Assembly (NCBI GenBank): GCA_910587645.1
Contig: CAJUNA010000005.1
Span: 157,162 to 221,161, forward strand
Direction: 5' to 3'
Source: an uncultured Oscillospiraceae bacterium
GTDB lineage: Bacteria > Bacillota > Clostridia > Oscillospirales > Oscillospiraceae
Length of the DNA: 64,000 nt
Shown: positions 35,849-44,715 of the stretch, piece by piece
Numbering within the stretch: the first letter of the stretch is position 1
How the letters are laid out: every line of letters starts with the position of its first letter
Notes under the pieces: generated by a model
Told to the model about the DNA's origin: nothing
Databases searched by the model: none
Seen by the model: the letters and a program-made list of their open reading frames with translations, nothing else
Position numbers and translations under genes: made by a program

Positions 35849-36197
35849 GTCCCTTCCTCCTCCGGATAAGGGCCTGTGAAACCCTCCCTGTGACCAGCAT
35901 CACAGCGGTAGTTCCCACAAACCCCATAATCAGCACCGGCAGCAGCATAGTTTGCAGCGTATCCAGCACCGTCAAAAAACTGACCGATGCGGGGACCAGC
36001 AGCAGGGGCATACATTCCAGCAGCAGCCCGCCTACATGCTCGACCTGCTCCAGCTTCAAGGCGCCGCTTTTGAGCAGGATGAACAGCAAAACCAATCCGT
36101 AAATACTGGCCGGAATAGGCAGCGGCAGGAAAAACTTAATAATTTCCGCCAAAAAAGTGACCGCCGCAATGATAACGGCTTCATGTAAATATTTCAT
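35841..36197 (-). CDS. lrgA: CidA/LrgA family holin-like protein
   Basis: A 118-residue protein with four membrane helices. FFLPLPIPASIYGLVLLFILLKSG near 22-45 is the signature of this family, proposed to act as an antiholin or holin pair with LrgB. Stop overlaps the lrgB start. It begins six bases after the alaX stop, so it may be cotranscribed with alaX. No LytSR two-component regulator is found beside it. Confidence 0.9.
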   Translation of the reverse strand: MKYLHEAVIIAAVTFLAEIIKFFLPLPIPASIYGLVLLFILLKSGALKLEQVEHVGGLLLECMPLLLVPASVSFLTVLDTLQTMLLPVLIMGFVGTTAVMLVTGRVSQALIRRRKGHE

Positions 36198-36203
36198 ATT
36201 GCA

Positions 36204-37349
36204 TCAACCACACTGAAAGAATTTTCGGATTTCATCCCCGCTGGCCCTGACGCTGCCTTGGACGAACGCCGGCTTGCCGCCGCCGCGGCCATTGAGCGAG
36301 GCGTTCAGTTCCTTGACAAACCCCCGCAGGTCTCCGCCGTCCAGGGCAATAGCGTACTGATAGGCGCCGTCTTCCCCGGCAAACACCGCGCACCGCCCGC
36401 CGCAGGTTTCTTTGACGGCGCCGCACAGCTTCCGCAGGGAATCGCCGCCCATAGGGCCTTCGACCAGCAGGACGTCGCCCTTTCCGGCCAATTGCGCCGC
36501 TTTCCCGGCAAAGTCCCGCTCCTCCAATTGGGACACCCGGCCCTTCAGCAGGTAGGCTTCCTTTTGCAGCCGCTCCACGGCAGGGGCGGTTTCCCCCGGC
36601 TTGGCGGAAAGAAGCTGGGAGACCTTGGCATTTTGCCCCGCGATTTGATTGACCCATTGCAGGGCGCGGCTTCCCGCCGCCATTTCGATCCGGACGCCCT
36701 CCCGGAATTTCTGGCAGGAAATCAGCTTCACCATGCCCACCTGGCCGCTTGACTTGACGTGGGTGCCGCAGCAGGCGCAGCAGTCGGCCCCGGGCCAGCT
36801 TACGATCCGCACCTGTCCCGACAGCGCCTTTTTGCTCCGGTATTCCAGCTTTTCCAGCGCAGCGGGGGAGGGGAACTCCACTTGAATAGGATGGTCCTCC
36901 CAGATATATCTATTCGCCAACTTTTCCACAAAAGAGACGTCCTCTGTGGATAACGCCGTGTTAAAGTCGATGGTCACCAGCTCATGCCCGATATGGAACC
37001 CCACGTTATCGCACCCGAATTTTCCGCACAAAATCCCGCTGACAATGTGCTCTCCGCTGTGCTGCTGCATAAAATCGAACCTTCTGTCCCAGTCGATCCG
37101 GCCAACTACCGTCTTGCCAACCTCCACCGGCCCATCGCAGAAGTGCAGGACTTTTCCACAATTTTCACGTACATCGTGGACAACCCGTCCATCCAGCGTC
37201 CCGTGGTCTGCCGGCTGTCCGCCGCCCTCGGGATAAAAAGCGGTCCGGTCCAGCACGACCGCCCATCCATCCTTTTCCTCCGCGCATTCCAGGACAGTCC
37301 CCTGGAACTCCGTTAAAAACCCATCCTGATAAAAAAGCTTTTCCGTCAT
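36204..37349 (-). CDS. Alanyl-tRNA editing protein (AlaX, DHHA1-containing)
   Basis: A 381-residue free-standing editing factor that removes Ser or Gly from mischarged tRNA-Ala. The zinc-binding site is visible as HSGEHIVSG near 95 and CCACCGTHV near 193, and PEGGGQPADHG near 40 is the usual N-terminal motif. The C-terminal third with the glycine-rich RGGGKPAFVQGS near 355 is a DHHA1 domain, giving the long AlaX form. The gene lies upstream of lrgAB on the same strand. Confidence 0.93.
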   Translation of the reverse strand: MTEKLFYQDGFLTEFQGTVLECAEEKDGWAVVLDRTAFYPEGGGQPADHGTLDGRVVHDVRENCGKVLHFCDGPVEVGKTVVGRIDWDRRFDFMQQHSGEHIVSGILCGKFGCDNVGFHIGHELVTIDFNTALSTEDVSFVEKLANRYIWEDHPIQVEFPSPAALEKLEYRSKKALSGQVRIVSWPGADCCACCGTHVKSSGQVGMVKLISCQKFREGVRIEMAAGSRALQWVNQIAGQNAKVSQLLSAKPGETAPAVERLQKEAYLLKGRVSQLEERDFAGKAAQLAGKGDVLLVEGPMGGDSLRKLCGAVKETCGGRCAVFAGEDGAYQYAIALDGGDLRGFVKELNASLNGRGGGKPAFVQGSVRASGDEIRKFFQCG

Positions 37350-37364
37350 AGCAATCCTTTCCTA

Positions 37365-38231
37365 TTACAGCGGGAGCAGCCCCGCCCACACCAGTCTAAC
37401 AGCGATCCACCCCAGGGCATAAGAAGAAGCGTTGGCGGCAATCCCATACCAAAACGCCTTTCGCATAGAGCAGCCCCGGAATTTGTGTTGGTAGATATTG
37501 GCCTCCACCGCCGCGATCAGCAATTCCACCGGAATCATGAACAGCAAGGCAAAGGGCATCGTATCAGCAAAACCCCTCTGCACCAGCGCCGTAGCCAGGA
37601 ACCACGACAGCGCCCCTTGGGTCGCCAGGTTGGCAAGGAGGAATACCAGCCAATTTCTCTTGGAGGACAGCCCAAAGGCCAGCAGCACCAGCCCTTCCAC
37701 CACCAACGTAGGAATCAGCGTAGCCAAAAGCTGCCGCATCAGGGCAATCCACTTTGGCGGCATTTTTGCCGTCCCCGCCTCCCAGTCCACAGTAACGATT
37801 GAGTGCATAACCTCCCGTTCCAACGGCTCTGATATCCAGTTCTCCCCGGATTCCGTAACCATCAGGATACGGAACACCCTTGGCGTATTCATCCCATGAA
37901 AGGTGTGGACGCCATTTACGCCAACGATGTCGCCATCGTAGTGGTCCCCCATAGCCGACAGCGCACACGGCCGCCATCCCGGCGGCGCCGCTGCCGCCAT
38001 AGCGCCCAGCAGCTCTTGGTCCAATCCTTCCGGCGGATTGCCCGTCCTTCCGCCGTCTGCCTGTTCCAGCAAGTCCAGATAATAGGCCTCCCCCGGCCCA
38101 TTGACCACCTTAACATCCACCCGGTAGTCCGGCGGCGCGGAGTTTGCCAGCGCCGTCCCCGCAAGCAGGAGGGCGGCCATACAGAACAGGAGAAAACTTC
38201 TTCCGAGCCGTTTCATCCTTCTTCCATTCAT
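37365..38231 (-). CDS. Exported membrane protein of unknown function
   Basis: A 288-residue protein that I do not recognise. A signal peptide (about 7-29, ending in ALANS) is followed by a soluble outside part of about 135 residues, then four membrane helices (about 168-190, 195-220, 226-247 and 258-285). GGAGG lies seven bases before the ATG. It is placed between aspS and alaX on the same strand. The combination of an N-terminal extracellular domain and a C-terminal four-helix bundle suggests a sensor or anchor, but this is a guess. Confidence 0.8.
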   Translation of the reverse strand: MNGRRMKRLGRSFLLFCMAALLLAGTALANSAPPDYRVDVKVVNGPGEAYYLDLLEQADGGRTGNPPEGLDQELLGAMAAAAPPGWRPCALSAMGDHYDGDIVGVNGVHTFHGMNTPRVFRILMVTESGENWISEPLEREVMHSIVTVDWEAGTAKMPPKWIALMRQLLATLIPTLVVEGLVLLAFGLSSKRNWLVFLLANLATQGALSWFLATALVQRGFADTMPFALLFMIPVELLIAAVEANIYQHKFRGCSMRKAFWYGIAANASSYALGWIAVRLVWAGLLPL

Positions 38232-38246
38232 GTAAAATCCTCCAAT

Positions 38247-38273
38247 GCCCCCGCCGGAAAAACCAGCGGGGGC
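38247..38273 (-). terminator. Hairpin after aspS
   Basis: An 11-bp stem with one G-T pair (38247-38257 with 38263-38273) lies nine bases after the aspS stop. On the minus strand no T-run follows and the ribosome binding site of the next gene comes at once, so it may be an attenuator or partial terminator. Confidence 0.55.
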
Positions 38274-38281
38274 AAAAGCGT

Positions 38282-40060
38282 TTACTCGTCTTCCTTTTCC
38301 GTCACAACGATATGCAGCTCGTCCAACTGCTTCTGTTCTACGAAGGAGGGCGCGTCCATCATCAAATCCTGGGCGTTTTTGTTCATGGGGAAGGGGATGA
38401 TCTCCCGGATCGAATCCTCTCCGGCCAACAGCATCACCATCCGGTCTACGCCCGGCGCGATGCCCGCGTGGGGGGGCGCGCCGTAGCAGAATGCGTTATA
38501 CATGGCGGGGAACTTGGCCTTCACGTCCTCCTCGCCCAGCCGGACCATCTGGAAGGCCTTAATCATGATTTCCGGGTCATGGTTCCGCACAGCGCCGGAG
38601 CTGAGTTCCACGCCGTTGCAGACCAGGTCGTACTGGAAAGCGGTAATCGTCAGGGGGTCCACCTCGCCCCGGATTGCCTTTTCCAAAACCTCAGCCCCGC
38701 CGTTAGGCATAGAGAAGGGGTTGTGGCAGAATTCCAGCTCTCCGGATTCCTCCCCGATTTCATACATGGGGAAATCCACAATCCAGCAGAAAGCGTACTG
38801 CTCCTTGTTAAAGTGGTTGGGGCAAAGCGCGCCCAGCTTATTGCGCAGTACGCCGGCAGTTTTCTGGGCCGCGCCCTTCTTCCCGGCGGTGAGGCCTACG
38901 AAGCAGTTGGGCGTCAGCCCCAGCTTTTCTACCACGGCGTCCTTGTGCTCCGCCACAAACTTGGCAATACCGCCCACGATTTCGCCCTTTTCATCCAGCC
39001 GGAACCAGTAAGCCTTCTCCCCGGCCTGGATCTCCACGTCGGCGCAGAGCTTGTCGATCTGCTTCCGGGTGGCGGAAAAATCGCTGGCCACAATAGCCTT
39101 GACGGTGTTCCCCTCGAAGGGGCCGAACCCGCAGCCGCCCAGCACTTCGGTAGCGTCCTGGACGGTCAGGTCGATACGCAGGTCCGGCTTATCGGAGCCG
39201 TAAACCTCCATGGCCTCCCGGAAGCCGATCCGCCGGAAGGGCGCGGAGGAAGCGGTGTTATAAACGCCATACTTGGCAAAGATAGGGGGCAGCACATCCT
39301 CCAGCACGGCGAACACATCGTCCTGGGTAGCGAAGCTCATTTCCATATCCAGCTGGTAGAACTCGCCGGGGGAGCGGTCGCCCCGCGCGTCCTCGTCCCG
39401 GAAGCAGGGGGCGATTTGGAAGTACCGGTCAAACCCGGACGCCATCAAAAGCTGCTTGAACTGCTGGGGCGCCTGGGGCAGGGCATAGAACTTCCCGGGA
39501 TGCTTCCGGGCAGGCACTAGGTAGTCTCTGGCCCCCTCCGGGGAAGAAGCGGTCAGGATAGGCGTGGTAATTTCCAAAAAGCCGTGTTCTGTCATAGCGG
39601 CCCGCAGGGAAGAGACCACATTGCACCGCAGGATAATATTCTTTTTTACCTCCGGGTTGCGCAAATCGAGGTATCTGTATTTCAGCCGCAGGGTCTCGTC
39701 AGCGTCCCTGCTCCGGTTCACCTGGAAGGGCAGTTCATTGTACCGGCATTTCCCCAGAACCTCGATTTTCTCCGGCAGGACTTCGATTTCCCCGGTGGGC
39801 AGGTTTTTATTTTTACTGCTCCGTTCCCGGACGGCGCCTTCCACAGAGATGACGGTTTCTTTATTCAGCCCATGGACAATGTTCATCATTTCTTCCGTCT
39901 CAACAACGATCTGGGTTGTTCCATAGAAGTCCCTGAGGATTACGAAGCCCAGATTTTGCCCGACTTCCCGGACGTTCTCCATCCAGCCGGATAGCTTTAC
40001 TTTTTCCCCCACATGCTCCAACCGGAGTTCATTGCAGGTATGGGTTCTGTTTTGCGTCAT
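38282..40060 (-). CDS. aspS: Aspartate-tRNA ligase
   Basis: A 592-residue class II synthetase of bacterial type. The N-terminal OB domain (GWMENVREVGQNLGFVILRD) is followed by motif 2 as RDEDARGDRSPGEFYQLDMEMSF near 216, a GAD insertion (about 280-410) and motif 3 as GIAPGVDRMVMLLAG near 535. Whether it also charges tRNA-Asn cannot be judged. AAAGGAAATGG precedes the ATG. It lies downstream of hisS on the same strand, separated by a short anchored protein. Confidence 0.98.
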   Translation of the reverse strand: MTQNRTHTCNELRLEHVGEKVKLSGWMENVREVGQNLGFVILRDFYGTTQIVVETEEMMNIVHGLNKETVISVEGAVRERSSKNKNLPTGEIEVLPEKIEVLGKCRYNELPFQVNRSRDADETLRLKYRYLDLRNPEVKKNIILRCNVVSSLRAAMTEHGFLEITTPILTASSPEGARDYLVPARKHPGKFYALPQAPQQFKQLLMASGFDRYFQIAPCFRDEDARGDRSPGEFYQLDMEMSFATQDDVFAVLEDVLPPIFAKYGVYNTASSAPFRRIGFREAMEVYGSDKPDLRIDLTVQDATEVLGGCGFGPFEGNTVKAIVASDFSATRKQIDKLCADVEIQAGEKAYWFRLDEKGEIVGGIAKFVAEHKDAVVEKLGLTPNCFVGLTAGKKGAAQKTAGVLRNKLGALCPNHFNKEQYAFCWIVDFPMYEIGEESGELEFCHNPFSMPNGGAEVLEKAIRGEVDPLTITAFQYDLVCNGVELSSGAVRNHDPEIMIKAFQMVRLGEEDVKAKFPAMYNAFCYGAPPHAGIAPGVDRMVMLLAGEDSIREIIPFPMNKNAQDLMMDAPSFVEQKQLDELHIVVTEKEDE

Positions 40061-40182
40061 TTTTCCATTTCCTTTCTGTATAAATAAAGTTTAACAGTAC
40101 TAATTGTATATATTCTCCCCGTCAGCCAGGGTTCTACCTGCCGCATGCGGCGCGGCCTGCGGGCTGGTGGGAGGCGGGGCGT

Positions 40183-40662
40183 TTAATGGGCCTGCCAGCC
40201 GTATGCCTGTGCGAAGACCAATAGTTTTTCTGATATTTCCGGGTCATCGGCTTGGATAATCAACCCGTCAATTGTTGCTGTCCGTCCCTTGTAATACCCT
40301 ATAAAGTTGGAATCGTCATTAAGAACCACGGAAAGGGTAATAAGGATATTCCCATCTCCCGGAATACCATTAAAGGCCGCCGGTGGCAGAAAGCTTTGCA
40401 GTGACGCCCGGTATTTGCAGCTTGTTAAAATCTTTTTTAATTCTGCTGCCGTATTTTCCCGTCCCTCATAGCTGTCCATCTGCCAGGTTTCTTGGTATGG
40501 CTTACCATTTTCCACTGTCATAGGGGGGCTGGCAAGCATGCTGTAATTCTTGATTTCCCCGTCCCCAACCAACTCCTCAAACCCTCTGGGCCGTGTATAC
40601 CACAGGCAGAAAACCAAAACCGCCGCCAAAAAACCCAACGCGATTTTCCATTTTTTCGACAT
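40183..40662 (-). CDS. Small membrane-anchored protein of unknown function
   Basis: A 159-residue protein with an N-terminal hydrophobic anchor (about 6-23) and an outside soluble part of mixed strands and helices. No family recognised. AAAGGAGCAAGGT precedes the ATG. It is inserted between hisS and aspS, 32 bases after hisS; the hisS-aspS pair is usually adjacent in Firmicutes, so this looks like a later insertion. Confidence 0.75.
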   Translation of the reverse strand: MSKKWKIALGFLAAVLVFCLWYTRPRGFEELVGDGEIKNYSMLASPPMTVENGKPYQETWQMDSYEGRENTAAELKKILTSCKYRASLQSFLPPAAFNGIPGDGNILITLSVVLNDDSNFIGYYKGRTATIDGLIIQADDPEISEKLLVFAQAYGWQAH

Positions 40663-40694
40663 ACCTTGCTCCTTTCAGCGGGGCAGGGAAGGCC

Positions 40695-42047
40695 TCACCC
40701 CAGGATAACCTTCCCCTGGCCCATCGCGTCCAAGCCCTTTCGCACCCTGGCCAAGGTCTCCTCGAATCCCATTTTTGTCTGCTCGCCGGACTGCATATCC
40801 TTGCAGGCCACCACGCCGTCCCGGATTTCATCCTCGCCCAGGAACACCACAAAGGGCGCCCCGATTTTATCGGCATAGCTCATCTTTGCCTTAAACTTTT
40901 TCTGTTCCGCATAAAGCTGCACCCGGACGCCGCTGCTTCTGAATTTCGTTGCCAGCTCCACAGCAGGGGAGAGGTCGTCCGTCATGGGGATAAGGAGCAC
41001 ATCCGCCGGGGCAGCGTTAAGCTGTTCATTGAGCATTTTCTGCTCATGCAGCACGTAGAACAGCCTGGTCAGCCCAATGGAAATTCCAACTCCTGGAAGT
41101 ACTTTATCCGTATAATATTCCGCCAAGTTATCATATCTGCCGCCGGAGCAGATGGAACCGATCTCCGGATGCTCCAGCATAAGCGTCTCATAGACGGTGC
41201 CGGTGTAGTAGTCCAACCCTCTGGCGATGGTCAGATCCACTTTAAAGTTCTCCTCCGGCATCCCGAAAGCGGCTAAATACCGAACCACGGCGGCCAATTC
41301 CTCCACCCCGGTGTCGAATAATTCGTGCTTTCCCCGGTAGGCGTCCAGGGTGGCCAGAACCTCCTGGTTTCCGCCCTTAATAGCGATGAACTTTAAAATA
41401 TCCACCGCCTGCCCGTCCGTGATGCCCAGCTCTCCAGTGAGCAGTTTCCGGACTTTATCCGCGCCGATTTTTTCCAGCTTGTCCACGGTTCGCATAATAT
41501 CCCCGGCCTTTTCCTGGAGCCCCAGCATAGCGTAGAAGCCGTTCAAGATTTTCCGGTTGTTGACACGGATCTGGAATTTCCGCAGCCCCAGCCGGGAAAA
41601 GACCTGATAGATGATGGCCGGGATTTCGGCCTCATTGGAAATATCCAGCTTTCCATCGCCGATAACATCAATGTCGGCCTGGTAGAATTCCCTGAACCGG
41701 CCTCTCTGTGCGCGCTCGCCGCGGTAGACCTTTCCGATTTGGAACCGCCGGAAGGGGAAGGCCAGCTCCCCGTAGTGCAGGGCCACATATTTCGCCAGGG
41801 GGACGGTTAAATCAAACCGCAGGCTCAAATCGCTGTCGCCCTTTGTAAAGCGGTAGATTTGCTTTTCCGTCTCTCCGCCGCCCTTAGCCAGCAGGACCTC
41901 GCTGGCCTCGATCAGGGGCGTATCTAATGGCGTGAAGCCATAGAGACTGTAGGTTTCCCGGAGGGTCTGCATGATCTTTTCCATCAACACCTGCTGTTTC
42001 GGCAAAAGCTCCATAAACCCGGAGAGGGTACGCGGCTGCATTTTCAT
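40695..42047 (-). CDS. hisS: Histidine-tRNA ligase
   Basis: A 450-residue class II synthetase. Motif 1 lies around LRETYSLYGFTPLDTPLIE near 25, motif 2 around RAQRGRFREFYQADIDVIG near 118, the histidine-binding motifs are GLDYYTGTVYE near 273 and GGRYDNL near 295. The C-terminal anticodon-binding domain is complete. The ATG at 42047 is chosen because AAGGAGA lies nine bases upstream; an in-frame ATG seven codons further upstream would include that ribosome binding site. Confidence 0.97.
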   Translation of the reverse strand: MKMQPRTLSGFMELLPKQQVLMEKIMQTLRETYSLYGFTPLDTPLIEASEVLLAKGGGETEKQIYRFTKGDSDLSLRFDLTVPLAKYVALHYGELAFPFRRFQIGKVYRGERAQRGRFREFYQADIDVIGDGKLDISNEAEIPAIIYQVFSRLGLRKFQIRVNNRKILNGFYAMLGLQEKAGDIMRTVDKLEKIGADKVRKLLTGELGITDGQAVDILKFIAIKGGNQEVLATLDAYRGKHELFDTGVEELAAVVRYLAAFGMPEENFKVDLTIARGLDYYTGTVYETLMLEHPEIGSICSGGRYDNLAEYYTDKVLPGVGISIGLTRLFYVLHEQKMLNEQLNAAPADVLLIPMTDDLSPAVELATKFRSSGVRVQLYAEQKKFKAKMSYADKIGAPFVVFLGEDEIRDGVVACKDMQSGEQTKMGFEETLARVRKGLDAMGQGKVILG

Positions 42048-42248
42048 AGTGGTAAAGTCTCCTTCCAAAAATCAACAAATCAAAAGAAACGGCCCTGCGC
42101 GGCGGTAAGGGGGCAGGGCATTGGGTTTTGTGCCCCATAAAGAGCAATGCTCCCGTCCCCTGTCCAAGCGGGACGAGAGCATGACAAAAAGTCATACCAT
42201 CGTGGCGGAAACTGGGGGTATTATACGCAGTTTCCGGGGAAAAGTCAA
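42048..42248 (-). promoter_or_regulatory. hisS promoter and structured leader
   Basis: TTGACT (42243-42248) and a perfect TATAAT (42220-42225), 17 bases apart on the minus strand, begin just after the mgsA stop. The leader of about 165 bases can form at least three hairpins: ATGAC/GTCAT, a 13-base imperfect stem around the GTCCC/GGGAC pair, and GCCCTGC/GCAGGGC followed by a T-rich run. The last looks like an attenuating terminator before hisS. The T-box signature (GGTGGNACCGCG) was searched for by eye and not found. Confidence 0.7.
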
Positions 42249-42665
42249 CTATATGCGGTTATATTTCTGTTTTGGATTGACAATGTTCCTCCAATCCAAA
42301 TCACCCCGGTCCATACCCAGCACCAGCATTTCCGCGGTAGCCACATTGGAAGCAAACGGAATATTGTTCTGATCACAGAGCCGGGAGATATAAAGCAGCT
42401 CTTTCTCCATAGACGAATCATTCGGATCCACGAAAAACAGAACCATATCCATTTCATTATAGGCGATCCGGGCGCCAATCTGCTGGCTCCCGCCATGCTG
42501 GCAGGTGAGGAACCGGTGGACGTGCAGTCCGGTGGCTTCCATTACCATCTGCCCAGTGGTGCTGGTAGCGCAGAGGTTATGCTGGGACAGTATACCGGCG
42601 TAGGCGGTACAGAACTGAACCATCAAGTCTTTTTTGTTGTCATGGGACATAAGAGCAATATACAT
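42249..42665 (-). CDS. mgsA: Methylglyoxal synthase
   Basis: A 138-residue enzyme that turns dihydroxyacetone phosphate into methylglyoxal and phosphate, a bypass used under phosphate limitation. ALMSHDNKK at the start, STTGQMVMEATGL near 35, HGGSQQIGARI near 57 and VLFFVDPND near 75, with the catalytic Asp and His residues, define the family. Length fits (about 130-150). AAGGAAGGGAGACGC precedes the ATG. Confidence 0.96.
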   Translation of the reverse strand: MYIALMSHDNKKDLMVQFCTAYAGILSQHNLCATSTTGQMVMEATGLHVHRFLTCQHGGSQQIGARIAYNEMDMVLFFVDPNDSSMEKELLYISRLCDQNNIPFASNVATAEMLVLGMDRGDLDWRNIVNPKQKYNRI

Positions 42666-42764
42666 GCGTCTCCCTTCCTTTCTCCGTTGCCTTTATGTCT
42701 ATCTACAGCCCTAAAGGTACAGGCGGTATTATTTTAAAATAGAAATACAAAGCACAATCAAATA

Positions 42765-43526
42765 TCAACGAATTTTCATTAATGCCGCTTTCCGCCCATC
42801 CATTCTCTTGGCGATATTTCGGAAAGCCCGCGCGGCGTAATTATTATTGGTATCCAGCAGGGCCTCGCCCCGTCCGGCGTACAGCGGCATGGTTTCATCC
42901 TCAGGAATCACCCCCAGCAGGGGCAGCCCCGCGCTGTCAATAGCATCGTCAATGGTCTGGTGGAGGGATTTCAGCAGCTTCTGCCTGCACCGGTTTACCA
43001 CCAGATGAACCTGCCCCCGCCCCAGCCAATTCAGCTCCATTACGGTTCGCTGGGCGTCCCGCAGGCTGCTGGCCTCGGTGGTAGTAACCACCACTGCCCG
43101 GTCGGCTCCGGCCAGAGCAAGCTGGAACCCACTGCCCAGCCCCGCCGGCGCGTCTACAATACAGTAATCGAACCGATTCCGGATCTCCGGAAACAATTGC
43201 CGGAAAGCGTCCCTGTCCACATCCTGCGCACCCATTCTGGTAGGCGCGGTCAACAGGAACAAGTTTTTATACTTTGGATGTTGGACGGCGGCTTCCTGGA
43301 GGGTACACCGTCCATACATCACATCGGTAAAATCCATCACCGCCCGGTCGGTCATGACCAAAGCAATGTCCAGGTTCCGCAGCCCCACGTCGCAGTCCAG
43401 GCACAGGGTAGCGCGTCCCATCTGAGCCAAGGCCATTCCCACATTGGCGGTAAAAGAAGTTTTTCCTGTGCCGCCCTTACCGGACACGACGGCGATCACC
43501 TGACCCAAAACACCACCCCCATACAA
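42765..43526 (-). CDS. minD: MinD-like septum-site ATPase
   Basis: A 253-residue P-loop ATPase of the MinD/ParA family with the deviant Walker A KGGTGKTS near 16, DCDVGLRNLD near 45, the switch-like IVDAPAG near 128 and TTTEASSLRDAQR near 153. The C-terminus ends in a basic, amphipathic stretch (RMDGRKAALMKIR) suited to membrane binding. No minC or minE lies nearby, so it may act with factors elsewhere or be a MinD paralogue. Two starts are possible: ATG at 43526, or TTG six codons in, after GGGGGTGG. Confidence 0.8.
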   Translation of the reverse strand: MYGGGVLGQVIAVVSGKGGTGKTSFTANVGMALAQMGRATLCLDCDVGLRNLDIALVMTDRAVMDFTDVMYGRCTLQEAAVQHPKYKNLFLLTAPTRMGAQDVDRDAFRQLFPEIRNRFDYCIVDAPAGLGSGFQLALAGADRAVVVTTTEASSLRDAQRTVMELNWLGRGQVHLVVNRCRQKLLKSLHQTIDDAIDSAGLPLLGVIPEDETMPLYAGRGEALLDTNNNYAARAFRNIAKRMDGRKAALMKIR

Positions 43527-43559
43527 CCTGCGCCGCGGCGCGCTCTACTGCTTCCGCTG

Positions 43560-44255
43560 TTATAGCGGTGCTTTCTTAATCAATGCGAACCGTCTCGGGT
43601 ATTTCCCCGGACAGCCCCGAACCTTCTTGATGCAGACTACCCGGTGGACAACCTGGGTTCCTGGGATCGTATAATCCCTGACCCAATCCACCTGCCCACC
43701 GAGGATTTTGATGGCGTGTTCCGCTCCCTGGAGTTCCTCCTGGCTATGGCTGGATTTCATTGCCAGCATCTGTCCGCCCACCTTCACCAGCGGCAAGCAA
43801 AGCTCGCACAGCACCGGCAGCGCCGCCACAGCCCTGCTGACGGCAGCATCAAACTGCTCCCGCTGTTCTGCGGCGAACTCTTCAGCCCTGGCGTGGACAC
43901 ATGCCACATTTTCCAGCCCCAGCTTCCCACAGGCTTCCCGTAGAAAATCCACCCGCTTTCCCAGGCTGTCCAGCAGCGTAACCTTACATGCCGGCCTGGC
44001 GATAGCAATTGGTACGCCTGGGAACCCAGCCCCACAGCCCACGTCCACCACAGACTGCCGCTCTAATCCCGCTAAAAGGACCAGTGCCAGACTATCCAGC
44101 AGGTGCAGCGCGGCAAATTCTTCCGGCTGGGTAATAGCGGTGAGGTTCATCACCTGATTCCGTTCCAGTACCAATTGGGCAAACCCCTCCAGCGTGGGAA
44201 TCAGCGCGGCATCCAGCCCCAATTCCGGCAGTCCCCGCTCCAGTGACTCCCTCAT
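43560..44255 (-). CDS. rsmG: 16S rRNA (guanine527-N7)-methyltransferase
   Basis: A 231-residue SAM-dependent methyltransferase. VVDVGCGAGFPGVPIAIARP near 68 is the SAM-binding motif I, and VTLLDSLGKRVDFLRE near 93 the next. Loss of this enzyme gives low-level streptomycin resistance in other bacteria. The start overlaps the mscL stop by four bases. In many Firmicutes rsmG is next to mnmG and parAB; here parAB is about 3 kb away. Confidence 0.96.
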   Translation of the reverse strand: MRESLERGLPELGLDAALIPTLEGFAQLVLERNQVMNLTAITQPEEFAALHLLDSLALVLLAGLERQSVVDVGCGAGFPGVPIAIARPACKVTLLDSLGKRVDFLREACGKLGLENVACVHARAEEFAAEQREQFDAAVSRAVAALPVLCELCLPLVKVGGQMLAMKSSHSQEELQGAEHAIKILGGQVDWVRDYTIPGTQVVHRVVCIKKVRGCPGKYPRRFALIKKAPL

Positions 44256-44641
44256 TGCCTATTTTTCAGCAGGTCCCGGATTTCCATTAGGAGCTTTTCT
44301 TCATTGGAAGGTGCGGGAGGGGAGGGGGGAGGAGCATCCTCTTTCTTTTTGGCAATCCGGTTTACGGTTTTGACAAGACAGAACACCACAAAGGCCATAA
44401 TAACAAAGTTCAGCACGGCCTGGATAAAATTCCCATATGTGATTACGGCTTCACCGATGGTAAAGCTCAGATCAGCGAAACTGGCCTGACTGACAAAGAT
44501 CCCGATAACCGGCATCAAGATATCATTAATCAGCGAAGTAGTAATAGAACTGAACGCGCCGCCAACGATCACGCCTACGGCCAAATCCATCACATTCCCC
44601 CGCATGGCGAAGTCTTTAAATTCCCGCAAAAATTTTTTCAT
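44252..44641 (-). CDS. mscL: Large-conductance mechanosensitive channel
   Basis: A 129-residue channel that opens under strong membrane tension. RGNVMDLAVGVIVGGAFSSI (about 14-33) is the pore-lining first helix; the second is around 70-92, and the C-terminal helical bundle begins after RIAKKKED. Length fits the family. The stop overlaps the rsmG start by four bases, so the two are coupled. Confidence 0.96.
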   Translation of the reverse strand: MKKFLREFKDFAMRGNVMDLAVGVIVGGAFSSITTSLINDILMPVIGIFVSQASFADLSFTIGEAVITYGNFIQAVLNFVIMAFVVFCLVKTVNRIAKKKEDAPPPSPPAPSNEEKLLMEIRDLLKNRQ

Positions 44642-44664
44642 TCCCAGGCTCCTTGCTTCTTAGT

Positions 44665-44701
44665 AAAAAAGCCCCAGGGGCGGGGCGTTCTGCCCCTGGG
44701 G
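44665..44701 (-). terminator. Terminator between the repeat protein gene and mscL
   Basis: A 10-bp GC stem (44672-44681 with 44692-44701) is followed on the minus strand by G/C then six T (44665-44670). It ends the gene at 44716-45147. Confidence 0.9.
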
Positions 44702-44715
44702 TCTGTCTGCAATTC

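Noticed and set aside
42048..42248. T-box riboswitch before hisS
   Set aside because: The conserved T-box bulge sequence and a His specifier loop are not found; described as an unclassified leader.
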